Shown piece after piece: positions 6,605-15,897 of a DNA stretch of 35,408 nt. The position numbers and the translations under genes were made by a program. A model generated the notes under the pieces. It was not told the DNA's origin and did not search any database. It was given only the letters and a program-made list of their open reading frames with translations. Every line of letters begins with the position of its first letter. Position 1 is the first letter of the stretch. The stretch is from assembly GCA_938041655.1 (NCBI GenBank), contig CALISW010000185.1:1-35408 (forward strand), written 5' to 3'. Origin of the DNA: an uncultured Thiotrichales bacterium (lineage in GTDB: Bacteria > Pseudomonadota > Gammaproteobacteria > CAZUMV01).

Positions 6605-9600
6605 ATGCCTAAAGATCGGCAAGACGACCGTATCAAACGCCTTCTTGAAAGTAGCATTGTCATTGAAGAAGTGGCGGCTGCCAAAATAGATTATTCGATA
6701 TTTGAACGGTTTGCGCAGTTGTACTTTGACCTGCTCTCTCCCGAAGAGCTTGAGGCAACCAGCGATGAACAATTGTTGGGTAAAGCTCTAAGCCACCTGC
6801 AAGTTGTGCTCGCTTCCCGGCCTGAGCAAACTATTGTGGATGCGTACCAATCGCCACTGGTCTCTGACATCTCTATCGTTCGAATTGTAGTGCCTGATAA
6901 TCCCTTCTTGCTTGATTCTGTCACTATGAAATTGAATCAACTGGATCTGGATATTCGCCTGGTGATACACCCTGTAATTGCGATCAAGCGAAATAGAAAG
7001 GGTAATGTCATAGACATAGTGTCGGGCAAGCGCGCACGCAAAGGCTATACACTTTTATCCTTGATGCATTTTGAATTGGATAAGTCTGGAGTTGGCAGGC
7101 GACAGGATCGAATCGTAAAGGAGGTACGGGCGGTACTTAAAGATGTAGCAATGTGTTGTGAGGATTGGCAGCCAATAGTCAAGCAGCTCGATCAGGTTAA
7201 TGCTGAGCTCAAGAAATTGAAAAAGGTAGATGGTCTGGCAGAAACATTGCGATTTATTAAGTGGCTGCGAGACGATAACTTTATCTTTCTTGGATATTGC
7301 AAAGATACCCTGAGTAAAAATCGCCAGGCGCTGAATTACTCGCGTGGCTCGGGTTTGGGTTTGTTGCGTCAGGGGCACAAAGACTATTTACCGAGTGGTA
7401 CCGCCGGATTGCTTGATAATGAAGAAACGCTGGTCGTGGCAAAATCCAATCAACCTTCTCATCTTCACCGTGCTGGTTATTTCGATTTTCTGGGTATTAA
7501 TCGTTATAACAAACAGGGCAAGATTGTTGGGCAGTACTGTTTTCTGGGCTTGTTCACTTCACCGGCTTATAACAAGAGTGCCTTGAAAATTCCGTTAGTG
7601 AGTAAAAAAGCAAAATTTGTGCTGGAGCAGAGCAACCTGCCTAAGCGCTCACACGATTACAAAGCCTTGATCGATATCATTGAAAATTATCCGCGCGATA
7701 ATTTGTTTGCCATTGATAATGCCGAGCTACAACAAATAACACATGGCATCTTAAGCATGCAGGAACGTAAGCAAGTACGTTTTTTCATGAACAAGGATCG
7801 ATACAGCCGGTTTTATACGTGTCTGGTTTATATACCTCGAAACACCTATAACCGCGATTTGCGTAAACGCATCGAAGCCGTCTTGACGGATGCTTTGAGA
7901 GGGCAGTCTATCCAGGCACAAACCTATTTCTCACACTCAGTGCTGGCGAGAGTACAGTTTATTGTCAGAGTAAAGCCGGGTAGTAAACAAAAACAATCTG
8001 TACAAGAGATTGAACGTCGTTTGCAGGAGGTTTCAAGAACCTGGGAAGATGTGATTGCAGAAGAATTTGTCAATGAACTGGGTGAAAGTAAGGGGCGCAA
8101 ACTGGCTGCCAGATATGGTAAGGCATTCAGGCCGGGTTATCAGTCAGATTTTTCTGCACGTTCCGGGGTGCTTGATGCTGCCCAGTTTGAGCGACTCGAT
8201 AAAAACAATAAAGTGGGCGTGCAGCTCTATAAAAGTCCGGGAGCGGGGCGTCGTAACCTGCGTATGAAGTTATTTGCCCTGGGTGAAACCATTGCACCCT
8301 CACAAGTATTGCCAGTAATAGAGAATCTCGGTCTTCGAGTCTTGTCTGATCGTCCCTACCGCCTTGAGTTAGCAAAACAAAAGCATGCCTGGGTGCATGA
8401 ATTTCATATGCAGAGCGGGGTAGGCGTAAAGGTAAAGCCAACCGAAGTGGCTGAAGACTTTCAAGATGCCTTTATGAGTGTCTGGCGTGGTGAAGCTGAA
8501 AACGATAGTTTTAATAAACTGATTGTCTCGGCGGGACTGAATTGGCGTGAGGTGGTTATTTTACGAGCCTATAGTCGCTATCTGCGTCAGTTAGGTCTGC
8601 GTTATAGCGAAAGCTATGTAGTGGATTGTTTGCTTGAACATGCCGACATCGCGCGCCAGATCATTGACTGCTTTAGGCTATTATTTGATCCGGCCGAAAA
8701 TGACGCGCGAGAAGATCAGGCCAGCGCAGTGCGTACACAAATACTGGCGGCTATAGATACGGTGGTTAATCTGGATCATGACCGTATTCTTCGCCATTAC
8801 CTGAATTTGGTTGATTGCACGCTGCGGACCAATTATTTTCAGCCTGACGCTAAAGGTGTAGCGAAAGAGTATGTCTCTTTCAAGTTTGATTCCACTGCTA
8901 TTGACGGCATGCCTGAACCGAAACCATTGTATGAGATTTTTGTTTATTCGCCTCGTGTCGAGGGCGTGCATTTGCGTGGTGGCCGGGTCGCACGCGGTGG
9001 TTTACGTTGGTCAGATCGTCGCGAAGATTTCAGAACCGAAGTGTTGGGTCTGGTTAAAGCCCAAATGGTGAAAAACACGGTCATTGTGCCGACCGGGTCC
9101 AAAGGTGGTTTCTATGTCAAGCAACCACCTCAAAAGGGCGGCCGTGCTGCATTTCAGCGCGAAGGTATCGCTTGTTATAAAACATTTATTTCCGGCTTGC
9201 TTGATGTGACCGATAATCTGGTCGGTAATGACGTCGTTCCTCCGAAGAGTGTGGTGCGCAGGGATGGCGATGACCCTTATCTGGTCGTAGCGGCAGATAA
9301 AGGAACCGCAACCTTTTCAGACATAGCTAATGCGGTAGCAAAAAAATACAAGTTCTGGTTGGGAGATGCGTTTGCCTCCGGTGGTTCAGTAGGCTATGAC
9401 CACAAGGCGATGGGTATAACGGCGCGTGGTGCGTGGGAATCAGTCAAGCGTCACTTTCTTGAGCTGGAACATGATATTCAGAAAAAGCCATTCACTACTG
9501 TGGGTATCGGTGACATGGCGGGCGATGTGTTTGGAAATGGCATGTTGCTTTCTAGGCAAACAAAGTTGGTCGCAGCGTTTAATCATTTGCATATCTTTAT

Positions 9601-11410
9601 TGATCCCAACCCCAATCCTGAAAAGTCCTTTCGTGAGCGCGAACGTTTGTTTAAAAAACCAAAGTCGGCATGGACGGACTACAACAATAAATTAATTTCC
9701 AGAGGTGGCGGGATTTATGACCGTTCTGCCAAATCAATAACATTGTCAGCTGAAGCAAAAGCGGTGTTAGGCATTAGTGCTTCTGAACTGACGCCTAATG
9801 AATTAATACATCGATTGCTTAAAGCACCGGTGGATTTGCTCTGGAATGGCGGCATAGGAACCTACATTAAATCCAGCTCGGAAAGTCATAATGACGCTAA
9901 AGATCGTGCCAATGACGCCTTGCGTGTCGATGGTAAAGAACTCAAGTGTAAAGTTCTGGGTGAGGGCGGGAATTTAGGAGCAACTCAAGCTGGGCGAATT
10001 GAATTTTGCCAAAACGGTGGCCGCTGTTATACCGATTTCATCGATAATTCGGCGGGTGTGGATACCTCGGATCACGAGGTTAATATAAAAATCCTGTTGA
10101 ATGCGGTCAGGGAAAAAGGACAGCTAAACGAGAAGCAGCGCAACAAGCTTTTAGCATCAATGACCGATGAGGTTGCAGAATTGGTGCTCGATGATAATTA
10201 TCAGCAAAGTCTGGCGCTTAATCTTGAGCAACGACAAGCTGGACAGCGCATTCGTGAGCATGCACGTTTTATTGATGTGCTCGAAGAGCAGGGTGTGATG
10301 AAGCGTGAGCTTGAGGGTCTGGCGACACGCGAGCAGCTGGAAGATCGGTATCAACAAGGACAGCCTTTATGTTGGCCCGAGCTGGCCGTAGTACTGGCTT
10401 ACAGCAAAATCCAATGCTATGAAAAAGTGTTGGGGTCAGACTTGCCCGACGATCCATTTGCTAGACAGGTTGTCGAAGGTTACTTTCCACAAGTACTGGT
10501 AAAGAAGTATCGGCCTGAGATAGTTGATCATCGTCTTCGTAAAGAAATTGTGGCGACCGAGTTGGTTAATAAAGTAATTAATCGTTGTGGACCTATCTTT
10601 GTTTTTCGCATCGCTGAGATGACGGGGCATAGTTATGCCAACATCATCGCCGCGTTTACCTGTGCCTGGTCATTGTTTGAGCTGGACCCATATTGGGAGC
10701 AGGTATCTGCGTTGGATAATGTTGTGCCAGTAGCTATCCAGGCTTCTTTGTACAGAGATGCAATCAAGACTATGCAGGAGGCGACCATCTGGTTACTTTA
10801 TTATCGGCCTCAACCTTTGGATATTATGACCAATGTGGCGTCGATTAAGCCGGTGCTTGAAACCTATCAATCCATGATTGCCAAGTCGTTATCTGGTAAG
10901 GCAAAACAGTATTATCGTAAGCGTCAGCAAGATTTGAAGCGACATAAAGTGCCAGCAACATTAGTGCAGCGAGCGGCGATCATGCGTTTGTTGCCTTATG
11001 CATTGGATGTAGCTGATGTCGCTACCAACAAACAAGCTGAAGTCGCACCAACGACCGAGGTTTACTACGCCATTACCGGTGAGTTAAAGCTCTATCAGAT
11101 GGCACAAATTATTGACGGCTTAACCGTTGAAAATCATTGGCATTTAATTGCCCAGCATGGTTTGAAAACACGCTTGTTGCGCACCCATGCCCTGATTTGC
11201 GCGGATATTATTGCGATGGGTGATGCTAGTGCCAGAGAATTATTACGTGCTTGGAAAGAGTCGAACAAAAGTGCTTTGCGACGTTTTCTGGATACGCTGG
11301 ATTCACTCAAGATCAGGGATGTGGATTTTGAGGTAATGACGGTACTATTGTCAGATCTGGAAGCGTTACGTCAGTCTTTCTATTCGGTGGATATAGCCAG
11401 CACCCGCTAA
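6605..11410 (+). CDS. gdhB: NAD-specific glutamate dehydrogenase, large (180 kDa) type
   Basis: This is a 1601-residue enzyme of the Bac_GDH (GDH2/L-GDH180) family. It oxidises glutamate to 2-oxoglutarate and ammonia with NAD and mainly serves amino-acid catabolism. Long N-terminal ACT-like regulatory regions (PDNPFLLDSVTMKLNQL near residue 100) precede the catalytic core. The core starts near residue 790 with GGRVARGGLRWSDRREDFR and contains the catalytic lysine K833 in PTGSKGGFYVK. The nucleotide-binding part includes GIGDMAGDVFGNG and GEGGNLGATQAGR. Length matches Pseudomonas and Psychrobacter relatives (about 1600). Start ATG 6605 has AGGG seven bases upstream and a consensus promoter. 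The stop lies seven bases from the end of the convergent crotonase gene, with no visible terminator between. Confidence 0.96.
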   Translation: MPKDRQDDRIKRLLESSIVIEEVAAAKIDYSIFERFAQLYFDLLSPEELEATSDEQLLGKALSHLQVVLASRPEQTIVDAYQSPLVSDISIVRIVVPDNPFLLDSVTMKLNQLDLDIRLVIHPVIAIKRNRKGNVIDIVSGKRARKGYTLLSLMHFELDKSGVGRRQDRIVKEVRAVLKDVAMCCEDWQPIVKQLDQVNAELKKLKKVDGLAETLRFIKWLRDDNFIFLGYCKDTLSKNRQALNYSRGSGLGLLRQGHKDYLPSGTAGLLDNEETLVVAKSNQPSHLHRAGYFDFLGINRYNKQGKIVGQYCFLGLFTSPAYNKSALKIPLVSKKAKFVLEQSNLPKRSHDYKALIDIIENYPRDNLFAIDNAELQQITHGILSMQERKQVRFFMNKDRYSRFYTCLVYIPRNTYNRDLRKRIEAVLTDALRGQSIQAQTYFSHSVLARVQFIVRVKPGSKQKQSVQEIERRLQEVSRTWEDVIAEEFVNELGESKGRKLAARYGKAFRPGYQSDFSARSGVLDAAQFERLDKNNKVGVQLYKSPGAGRRNLRMKLFALGETIAPSQVLPVIENLGLRVLSDRPYRLELAKQKHAWVHEFHMQSGVGVKVKPTEVAEDFQDAFMSVWRGEAENDSFNKLIVSAGLNWREVVILRAYSRYLRQLGLRYSESYVVDCLLEHADIARQIIDCFRLLFDPAENDAREDQASAVRTQILAAIDTVVNLDHDRILRHYLNLVDCTLRTNYFQPDAKGVAKEYVSFKFDSTAIDGMPEPKPLYEIFVYSPRVEGVHLRGGRVARGGLRWSDRREDFRTEVLGLVKAQMVKNTVIVPTGSKGGFYVKQPPQKGGRAAFQREGIACYKTFISGLLDVTDNLVGNDVVPPKSVVRRDGDDPYLVVAADKGTATFSDIANAVAKKYKFWLGDAFASGGSVGYDHKAMGITARGAWESVKRHFLELEHDIQKKPFTTVGIGDMAGDVFGNGMLLSRQTKLVAAFNHLHIFIDPNPNPEKSFRERERLFKKPKSAWTDYNNKLISRGGGIYDRSAKSITLSAEAKAVLGISASELTPNELIHRLLKAPVDLLWNGGIGTYIKSSSESHNDAKDRANDALRVDGKELKCKVLGEGGNLGATQAGRIEFCQNGGRCYTDFIDNSAGVDTSDHEVNIKILLNAVREKGQLNEKQRNKLLASMTDEVAELVLDDNYQQSLALNLEQRQAGQRIREHARFIDVLEEQGVMKRELEGLATREQLEDRYQQGQPLCWPELAVVLAYSKIQCYEKVLGSDLPDDPFARQVVEGYFPQVLVKKYRPEIVDHRLRKEIVATELVNKVINRCGPIFVFRIAEMTGHSYANIIAAFTCAWSLFELDPYWEQVSALDNVVPVAIQASLYRDAIKTMQEATIWLLYYRPQPLDIMTNVASIKPVLETYQSMIAKSLSGKAKQYYRKRQQDLKRHKVPATLVQRAAIMRLLPYALDVADVATNKQAEVAPTTEVYYAITGELKLYQMAQIIDGLTVENHWHLIAQHGLKTRLLRTHALICADIIAMGDASARELLRAWKESNKSALRRFLDTLDSLKIRDVDFEVMTVLLSDLEALRQSFYSVDIASTR

Positions 11411-11417
11411 GTATGGT

Positions 11418-12212
11418 TTACTTGCCGGTAAAGTTTGGTTTTCTTTTTTCTAGGATGGAGTCTATCGCTTCCAGGTGGTCATCCATTTGTTGCAGATCTG
11501 CTTGTAAGTAAGCGGCCATCTCGAGGCTATCTGCCAGAGTATCAGTCACACTTTTTCTCACCAGTTGCTTGGCTTTGCGAATACCAGCCGGTGGCAGGTT
11601 GGCAATATTGGTTGCCATATTCAGTGCGGCTTCTTCCAGTTTTTCCTCGGAGACTACTTCACTTACCAGCCCCCAGTGCAGCGCTTTTTCCGCTTTGACC
11701 GGGTTGGCGGTAAATAACATTTCTTTGGCGCGCGCCAGACCTATGATGCGTGGCAAAAACCAGGCACCACCGTCACCGGGAATCAGGCCGACCCGCAGAA
11801 AGCTTTCTGAAAAGCTGGCGGTATCGGCAGCAATGCGTAAATCACACATGGCGGCCAGATCACAACCAGCACCAATCGCGTGTCCATGTACAGCGGCGAT
11901 AGTGACTATATCAACCGCATCAATAGTCAGTGGGATTTGTTGTATGCCGTTTAGATACCAGTCAGCCAGACCTTGCGGAGAGAGCTTGTCAGTCGTGGTC
12001 ATGGCGCGCAATTCTTGCAAATTTCCACCCGAGGAAAACCCTTTTCCGGCACCGATAATTAAAGCTACACTGACATCACTATCTTCGTTGGCACGATTCA
12101 GGCCGGTCACTAATTCTTCGATAACATCCTTGCTCAGGGCATTGCGAGTATCCGGGCGATTGAGGGTGAGTTGAACTATCCTTCCGTTTTTCTGGTATTC
12201 AACACTAGCCAT
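11418..12212 (-). CDS. Enoyl-CoA hydratase/isomerase (crotonase) family protein
   Basis: This is a 264-residue crotonase acting on an acyl-CoA. Oxyanion-hole segments are GKGFSSGGNL (56-65) and GHAIGAGCDLA (110-120). The two hydratase glutamates of rat crotonase are not both kept: the Glu144 position is D118, and the Glu164 position appears to be F138 in SFSESFLRVGLIPGDGG. The activity may therefore be isomerisation or another crotonase reaction rather than simple hydration. ATG 12212 has GGAG six bases upstream. The frame overlaps the preceding acyl-CoA dehydrogenase by 8 bases, so the two are translationally coupled. It is the last of a three-gene minus-strand operon with two acyl-CoA dehydrogenases. 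Confidence 0.9.
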   Translation of the reverse strand: MASVEYQKNGRIVQLTLNRPDTRNALSKDVIEELVTGLNRANEDSDVSVALIIGAGKGFSSGGNLQELRAMTTTDKLSPQGLADWYLNGIQQIPLTIDAVDIVTIAAVHGHAIGAGCDLAAMCDLRIAADTASFSESFLRVGLIPGDGGAWFLPRIIGLARAKEMLFTANPVKAEKALHWGLVSEVVSEEKLEEAALNMATNIANLPPAGIRKAKQLVRKSVTDTLADSLEMAAYLQADLQQMDDHLEAIDSILEKRKPNFTGK

Positions 12213-13170
12213 TGATCGCTCCAAATATATCTTCGGTTAACCCACTTGAGTCGGTGCGTGAAAATTGCTGACCTAGCAGCTTGCTCCAATAAAATTCATT
12301 GCCAAAGTCTTCGCGCCATTGCCATAGCCGTCGACTGAAACGTCCTAAAGTATATTCACCGGTATAGCCAATCGCACCATGCGCTTGGTGGGCATGTCTT
12401 GAAACAATGTCCGCGGCTTCACTGGCGCGTGCTTTAGCGCAGGCAACAGCCATAGCATCCGGTGCAGCGTCGAAACTGATGGTCTGTATCGCACCTTCCA
12501 AAGCCGCACTGCTGGTTGCCAGTTCGCCAGCCATTTCTGCCAGCAGATGTTGTATCGCCTGAAACTTGGTTAGTGGTCGGCCAAACTGCTCACGTGTTGA
12601 GGTATGTTCAAGCGTTAATTCCAGTTGGTATTGCATAGCACCACATAATTGCGCAGCACGAACGACCGCCCCGAGTTGTTGATAGACATCTTGTGTAAGC
12701 CACACTGGAGCTTTGTGGCTGGAGACCACACTGAGTTGTGAGAAATCTATGCTGGCGAGAGAATCAGAGCCAACGTTATTAATAGCGACTGCATTGTCTA
12801 TTTTGAAAACCTCGAGGGTATTCTGATGCAGGCGCAACACATGTTCGGCGCTGTCGGCAAAAGGCGCTTCTGACATTGAGTCATGGGTCGAGCTGGCAAT
12901 GGTAATTTGACCGTCAGGTGTGGCAGCGCCAGCCGTCGCAAGTAAGTAACCAGCCAGCAAGGTTTCAGCAAATGGGACGCTGGCCAATTCCCCGGCACTT
13001 TGGCGAATCAGCGCAAAGCCATCCGATAGCTCAAGCCCGGTACCATCCAGCTCATCCGGAATCCACGCGCGGCTTAAGCCGTTTTCTTCCAGCGCTTGCC
13101 ACAATCCGGTTTTATCTTCGGCGTGGTCGGTATAGATACGTTTTGCTGTATCAGCAATCAAAGCATCCAT
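12205..13170 (-). CDS. Acyl-CoA dehydrogenase-like protein, probable non-catalytic partner subunit
   Basis: This 321-residue protein is shorter than a standard acyl-CoA dehydrogenase (about 380). The family C-terminal half is clear: REQFGRPLTKFQAIQHLLAEM (193-213), then AHGAIGYTGEYTLGRFSRRLW (263-283). The N-terminal half is weak and lacks the FAD-contact motif GMSEPxAGSD seen in its neighbour. Neither usual catalytic glutamate position (IVD type in helix G, or MCAD type near the C-terminus) appears filled. In heteromeric alpha2beta2 enzymes such as ChsE1-ChsE2 or FadE26-FadE27, one subunit lacks these residues and completes the FAD site. The ATG at 13170 overlaps the stop of the other subunit (TGATG), supporting a 1:1 complex. 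Partnership is inferred. Confidence 0.88.
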   Translation of the reverse strand: MDALIADTAKRIYTDHAEDKTGLWQALEENGLSRAWIPDELDGTGLELSDGFALIRQSAGELASVPFAETLLAGYLLATAGAATPDGQITIASSTHDSMSEAPFADSAEHVLRLHQNTLEVFKIDNAVAINNVGSDSLASIDFSQLSVVSSHKAPVWLTQDVYQQLGAVVRAAQLCGAMQYQLELTLEHTSTREQFGRPLTKFQAIQHLLAEMAGELATSSAALEGAIQTISFDAAPDAMAVACAKARASEAADIVSRHAHQAHGAIGYTGEYTLGRFSRRLWQWREDFGNEFYWSKLLGQQFSRTDSSGLTEDIFGAING

Positions 13171-14324
13171 CAACGCATCCCCAGTTGTCGCGCAATGATG
13201 CCGCGTAAAATTTCAGTAGTGCCGCCACGTAAAGTGTTGGCAGGTAATTTTAGTACGGCATCATCTAATAGCGCTGCAAGCCCGGCAGGCCATTCAGTTT
13301 TGGGTGTGTTGCTCAGCAGTCGGCGGGTTGCAGTAACAACTTCTTTTTCAAAGGCATTACCTAAGGCTTTAACCATCGCTGCTTCTGTGTCAGACGGTAT
13401 ACCTTGTGCCAGTTGGTGTGCGATACCGCGTGACATGATGCGCAGTGATCTCACTTTTGCAATGAGTTGACCGAGTGTTATCAAGCCCTGATCGTCAAGC
13501 TTGCCGCGTAATGAAGAGAGCGCTTGTTCAAGTAAAATAAAGGTCGATAAAAATCGTTCAGGACCCGAGCGTTCTAAGGCCAGTTCGCCCATACATTGAG
13601 CCCAACCGTTACCTTCTTTACCGAGTAAAGCATCTTCAGATAAATCGACATCTTCAAACAGGGTTTCATTAAAATGCACATGATTGGAAATATCATCAAT
13701 ACCGGAAACTTCTACGCCCGGTGCTTTTAGTGGTACTAAAAACTGTGATAAGCCTATTTGTCGATTGCGCCCCTCCGCAGGTGAAGTTCTGGCGAGCACA
13801 ATCATGTGATCACAGAGGTGTGCGCCGGTAGACCAGATCTTGCGCCCGTTCAAACGCCAGCCCGTGTCGGTCTTTTCTGCTTTGGTACGAACCGCGGCTA
13901 GATCAGAACCCGCTTGTGGTTCACTCATACCAATCGCTGCAAACGATTTCCCCGCTGCCATTTTCGGTAGCAAGGTCTTTTTTTGTTCTTCAGTGCCGAA
14001 GTTAATTATTTGTTGACCGGTTTGCCGGTCGGCAATCCAGTGTGCAGCAACCGGTGCTCCGGCAGCGAGTAGCTCTTCGGTGACGATTAAACGTTCCAGC
14101 GTGCTGCGTTCATGGCCACCGTATTCTTTAGGCCAGGTCATCCCGAGCCAACCCTGAGCGCCGAGTTTTTCGCTGAACTCAGGTGAAACGGCGGTCATCC
14201 AGCAATCGGCTGTAGGTTGGTATCCGTCAGACTCCAGTTCAGCTTTAAGGAATGTACGTACTTCCTTTCTGAGTTGCATTTCTTCCTGATTCGTCGCAAC
14301 GAATGGAAAATTGAATTGCTGCAT
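13170..14324 (-). CDS. Acyl-CoA dehydrogenase, catalytic subunit candidate
   Basis: This is a 384-residue flavoprotein of the acyl-CoA dehydrogenase family that desaturates an acyl-CoA at alpha-beta and passes electrons to ETF. The FAD motif IGMSEPQAGSD is at 131-141, with NGRKIWSTGAH at 159-169. E251 in LALERSGPERF is placed like the IVD catalytic glutamate, while the MCAD-type position is glycine (LRGGTTEILRG). The C-terminus ends normally. It is first in a coupled operon with a second, shorter acyl-CoA dehydrogenase and a crotonase, the layout of heteromeric enzymes for bulky substrates such as steroid or branched side chains. No cluster of steroid genes is present, so the substrate stays open. 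Start ATG 14324. Confidence 0.93.
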   Translation of the reverse strand: MQQFNFPFVATNQEEMQLRKEVRTFLKAELESDGYQPTADCWMTAVSPEFSEKLGAQGWLGMTWPKEYGGHERSTLERLIVTEELLAAGAPVAAHWIADRQTGQQIINFGTEEQKKTLLPKMAAGKSFAAIGMSEPQAGSDLAAVRTKAEKTDTGWRLNGRKIWSTGAHLCDHMIVLARTSPAEGRNRQIGLSQFLVPLKAPGVEVSGIDDISNHVHFNETLFEDVDLSEDALLGKEGNGWAQCMGELALERSGPERFLSTFILLEQALSSLRGKLDDQGLITLGQLIAKVRSLRIMSRGIAHQLAQGIPSDTEAAMVKALGNAFEKEVVTATRRLLSNTPKTEWPAGLAALLDDAVLKLPANTLRGGTTEILRGIIARQLGMR

Positions 14325-14345
14325 TAATTACTATCCACGGTGTTG

Positions 14346-14403
14346 ATGGACTGGTGTTAGCACTTGGCTGTAGCCGTACGTACATTTTCACCAGCCAGTC
14401 CAT
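14346..14403. repeat. Inverted repeat in acyl-CoA dehydrogenase / MDR intergenic region
   Basis: ATGGACTGG 14346-14354 and CCAGTCCAT 14395-14403 are a perfect 9-bp inverted repeat separated by 40 bases. The spacer holds the palindrome GTACGTAC (14376-14383). It begins 22 bases upstream of the acyl-CoA dehydrogenase start, so it lies where operator half-sites or a leader hairpin would be expected. Confidence 0.35.
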
Positions 14404-14526
14404 TGTTTCACTGTCATTGGCACAAGACAAGTTAAGTGTTTCTATACTATTCATAGTATCAGCTAGCTTGGAATACGTTCCTGATTCGAGGCATAGTCAG
14501 ATTGTTTAGAAATGGCGTTCGGTAGG

Positions 14527-14564
14527 TGAAAGTACTTTCAATACGTGGCTAAAATAGTTATATA
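14527..14564 (+). promoter_or_regulatory. Promoter with overlapping 14-bp palindrome, upstream of MDR gene
   Basis: TGAAAGTACTTTCA (14527-14540) is a perfect palindrome. It overlaps a -35-like TTTCAA (14536-14541), which is followed after 17 bp by TATATA (14559-14564). A repressor bound there would block the promoter of the MDR gene starting at 14623. The palindrome is directly seen; the promoter role is inferred. Confidence 0.5.
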
Positions 14565-14622
14565 AAATTCGAAATGAGGTAAGCTGTAATTGGTCTTGTT
14601 GAATATTTCTAACGGAAAAACC

Positions 14623-15735
14623 ATGCTAAATAGACGTGAATTACTATCAGTTATCCCTGCATCAGCATTGCTGGTGGCACTACCTACATGGCATTTGCTA
14701 GCGGCTCCAGTTAGAGATCGCTTTCGCGCCTGGGAAGTCGGGGAGAAAGGTGGATTCGATACCTTAAAACTGGTCGAGCGAACGCAAAAACCGCTGGATG
14801 ATTATGAGGTCGCTATCAAGGTGAATATTTGTTCTTTGAACGCACGTGATCAGGCCATAGTTAAAGGCTGGTTCCTCGAGGACAAGCCGGCTGATTTAAT
14901 TCCTTTAACCAGTGGTTGTGGCGAGGTAGTAGCGACTGGCGCTCGGGTTACTCGGGTAGCAGCAGGTGATCGAGTGACCAGTGCTCATTTTTCACAATGG
15001 GTGGATGGCTTATGGGACCCGGTCAAGGCTTATGCGGGTGATATAGGTAATACGATTAATGGTTGGTTAACCGAGCAGGCCACTTTGCCCGAGTCTGGTC
15101 TGGTGAAGTTGCCGGATAATGTATCGGATGAAACCGGTGCTTCTATAGCTAGTGCCGGTGTAACAACCTGGCAGGCCTTGCATCATGTGGCGAGCGTCAA
15201 GCCGGGTGATACGGTCTTAAGTCTGGGTACCGGTGGTGTGTCTACCTGGGGTGTGCAGTTGGCAAAAATGGCTGGTGCACGTGTAGTCGTGACCTCATCG
15301 AGTGATGACAAGTTGAAGCGTATGCGAAAGCTTGGAGCAGACATCACCATTAATTATAAAAAGACGCCTGAGTGGGGCAAGGCAGTGCTGGATCAAACTG
15401 ATGGGCATGGTGCTGATATTGTGCTGGAAAATGTGGGGCGTAGAACCCTTGATCAATCCTTATTAGCTTCTGCCAACAATGCCATAGTGATCTTGATTGG
15501 AACGGGGCGGCTTCCGGAGCAATTACCGAAAATGCCCGGTTTTTATATGAAGAACATCACTATGAAAGCAATTAGTAATGCTAGCCGAACCATGCTCGAA
15601 GAAATGGTTACAGCTATCTCGGTAAATCAAGTGGATTCGGTGATTGATAAAACTTTCGACTTTGAAGATGTTGTTGAGGCCTTCAAATATATGGCTAGTT
15701 CTAAACATATGGGAAAAATATTGATCCAAGTCTAG
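14623..15735 (+). CDS. MDR oxidoreductase with Tat-like N-terminal signal
   Basis: This is a 370-residue zinc-independent medium-chain dehydrogenase/reductase. Residues 1-29 (MLNRRELLSVIPASALLVAL then PTWHLLAAP) have a twin arginine at 4-5 followed by a hydrophobic stretch, resembling a Tat signal. The GroES-like part has PLTSGCGEVVATG (94-106). The Rossmann part has LGTGGVSTWG (201-210) and VVTSSSDDKL (222-231). It is clearly related to the enzyme at 1706-2803 along its whole length. Tat export would let it cross the membrane folded with bound nucleotide. ATG 14623 was chosen over an upstream TTG at 14590 because GGA lies just before it and the RR motif then sits at the N-terminus. It is preceded by a palindromic promoter. 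The substrate is unknown. Confidence 0.85.
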   Translation: MLNRRELLSVIPASALLVALPTWHLLAAPVRDRFRAWEVGEKGGFDTLKLVERTQKPLDDYEVAIKVNICSLNARDQAIVKGWFLEDKPADLIPLTSGCGEVVATGARVTRVAAGDRVTSAHFSQWVDGLWDPVKAYAGDIGNTINGWLTEQATLPESGLVKLPDNVSDETGASIASAGVTTWQALHHVASVKPGDTVLSLGTGGVSTWGVQLAKMAGARVVVTSSSDDKLKRMRKLGADITINYKKTPEWGKAVLDQTDGHGADIVLENVGRRTLDQSLLASANNAIVILIGTGRLPEQLPKMPGFYMKNITMKAISNASRTMLEEMVTAISVNQVDSVIDKTFDFEDVVEAFKYMASSKHMGKILIQV

Positions 15736-15897
15736 AGCTTGCTGCATCAGTCTTTGTGAAATGTCATTAATATTACTAGCGAAGCCAAGGCCATGTCCAA
15801 AACGTAATGGTTAACTGCTTCTTCCAACCGACTAGGTGTTACTCTTTTAACATAATCTAGTAGCTGGTTGAATATTTACTAATACAATTGAATGGCA

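Noticed and set aside
14245-14454. Open frame of 69 codons on the minus strand ahead of the acyl-CoA dehydrogenase
   Set aside because: It overlaps the well-supported acyl-CoA dehydrogenase start in another frame, has no ribosome site or domain, and contains the intergenic inverted repeat.
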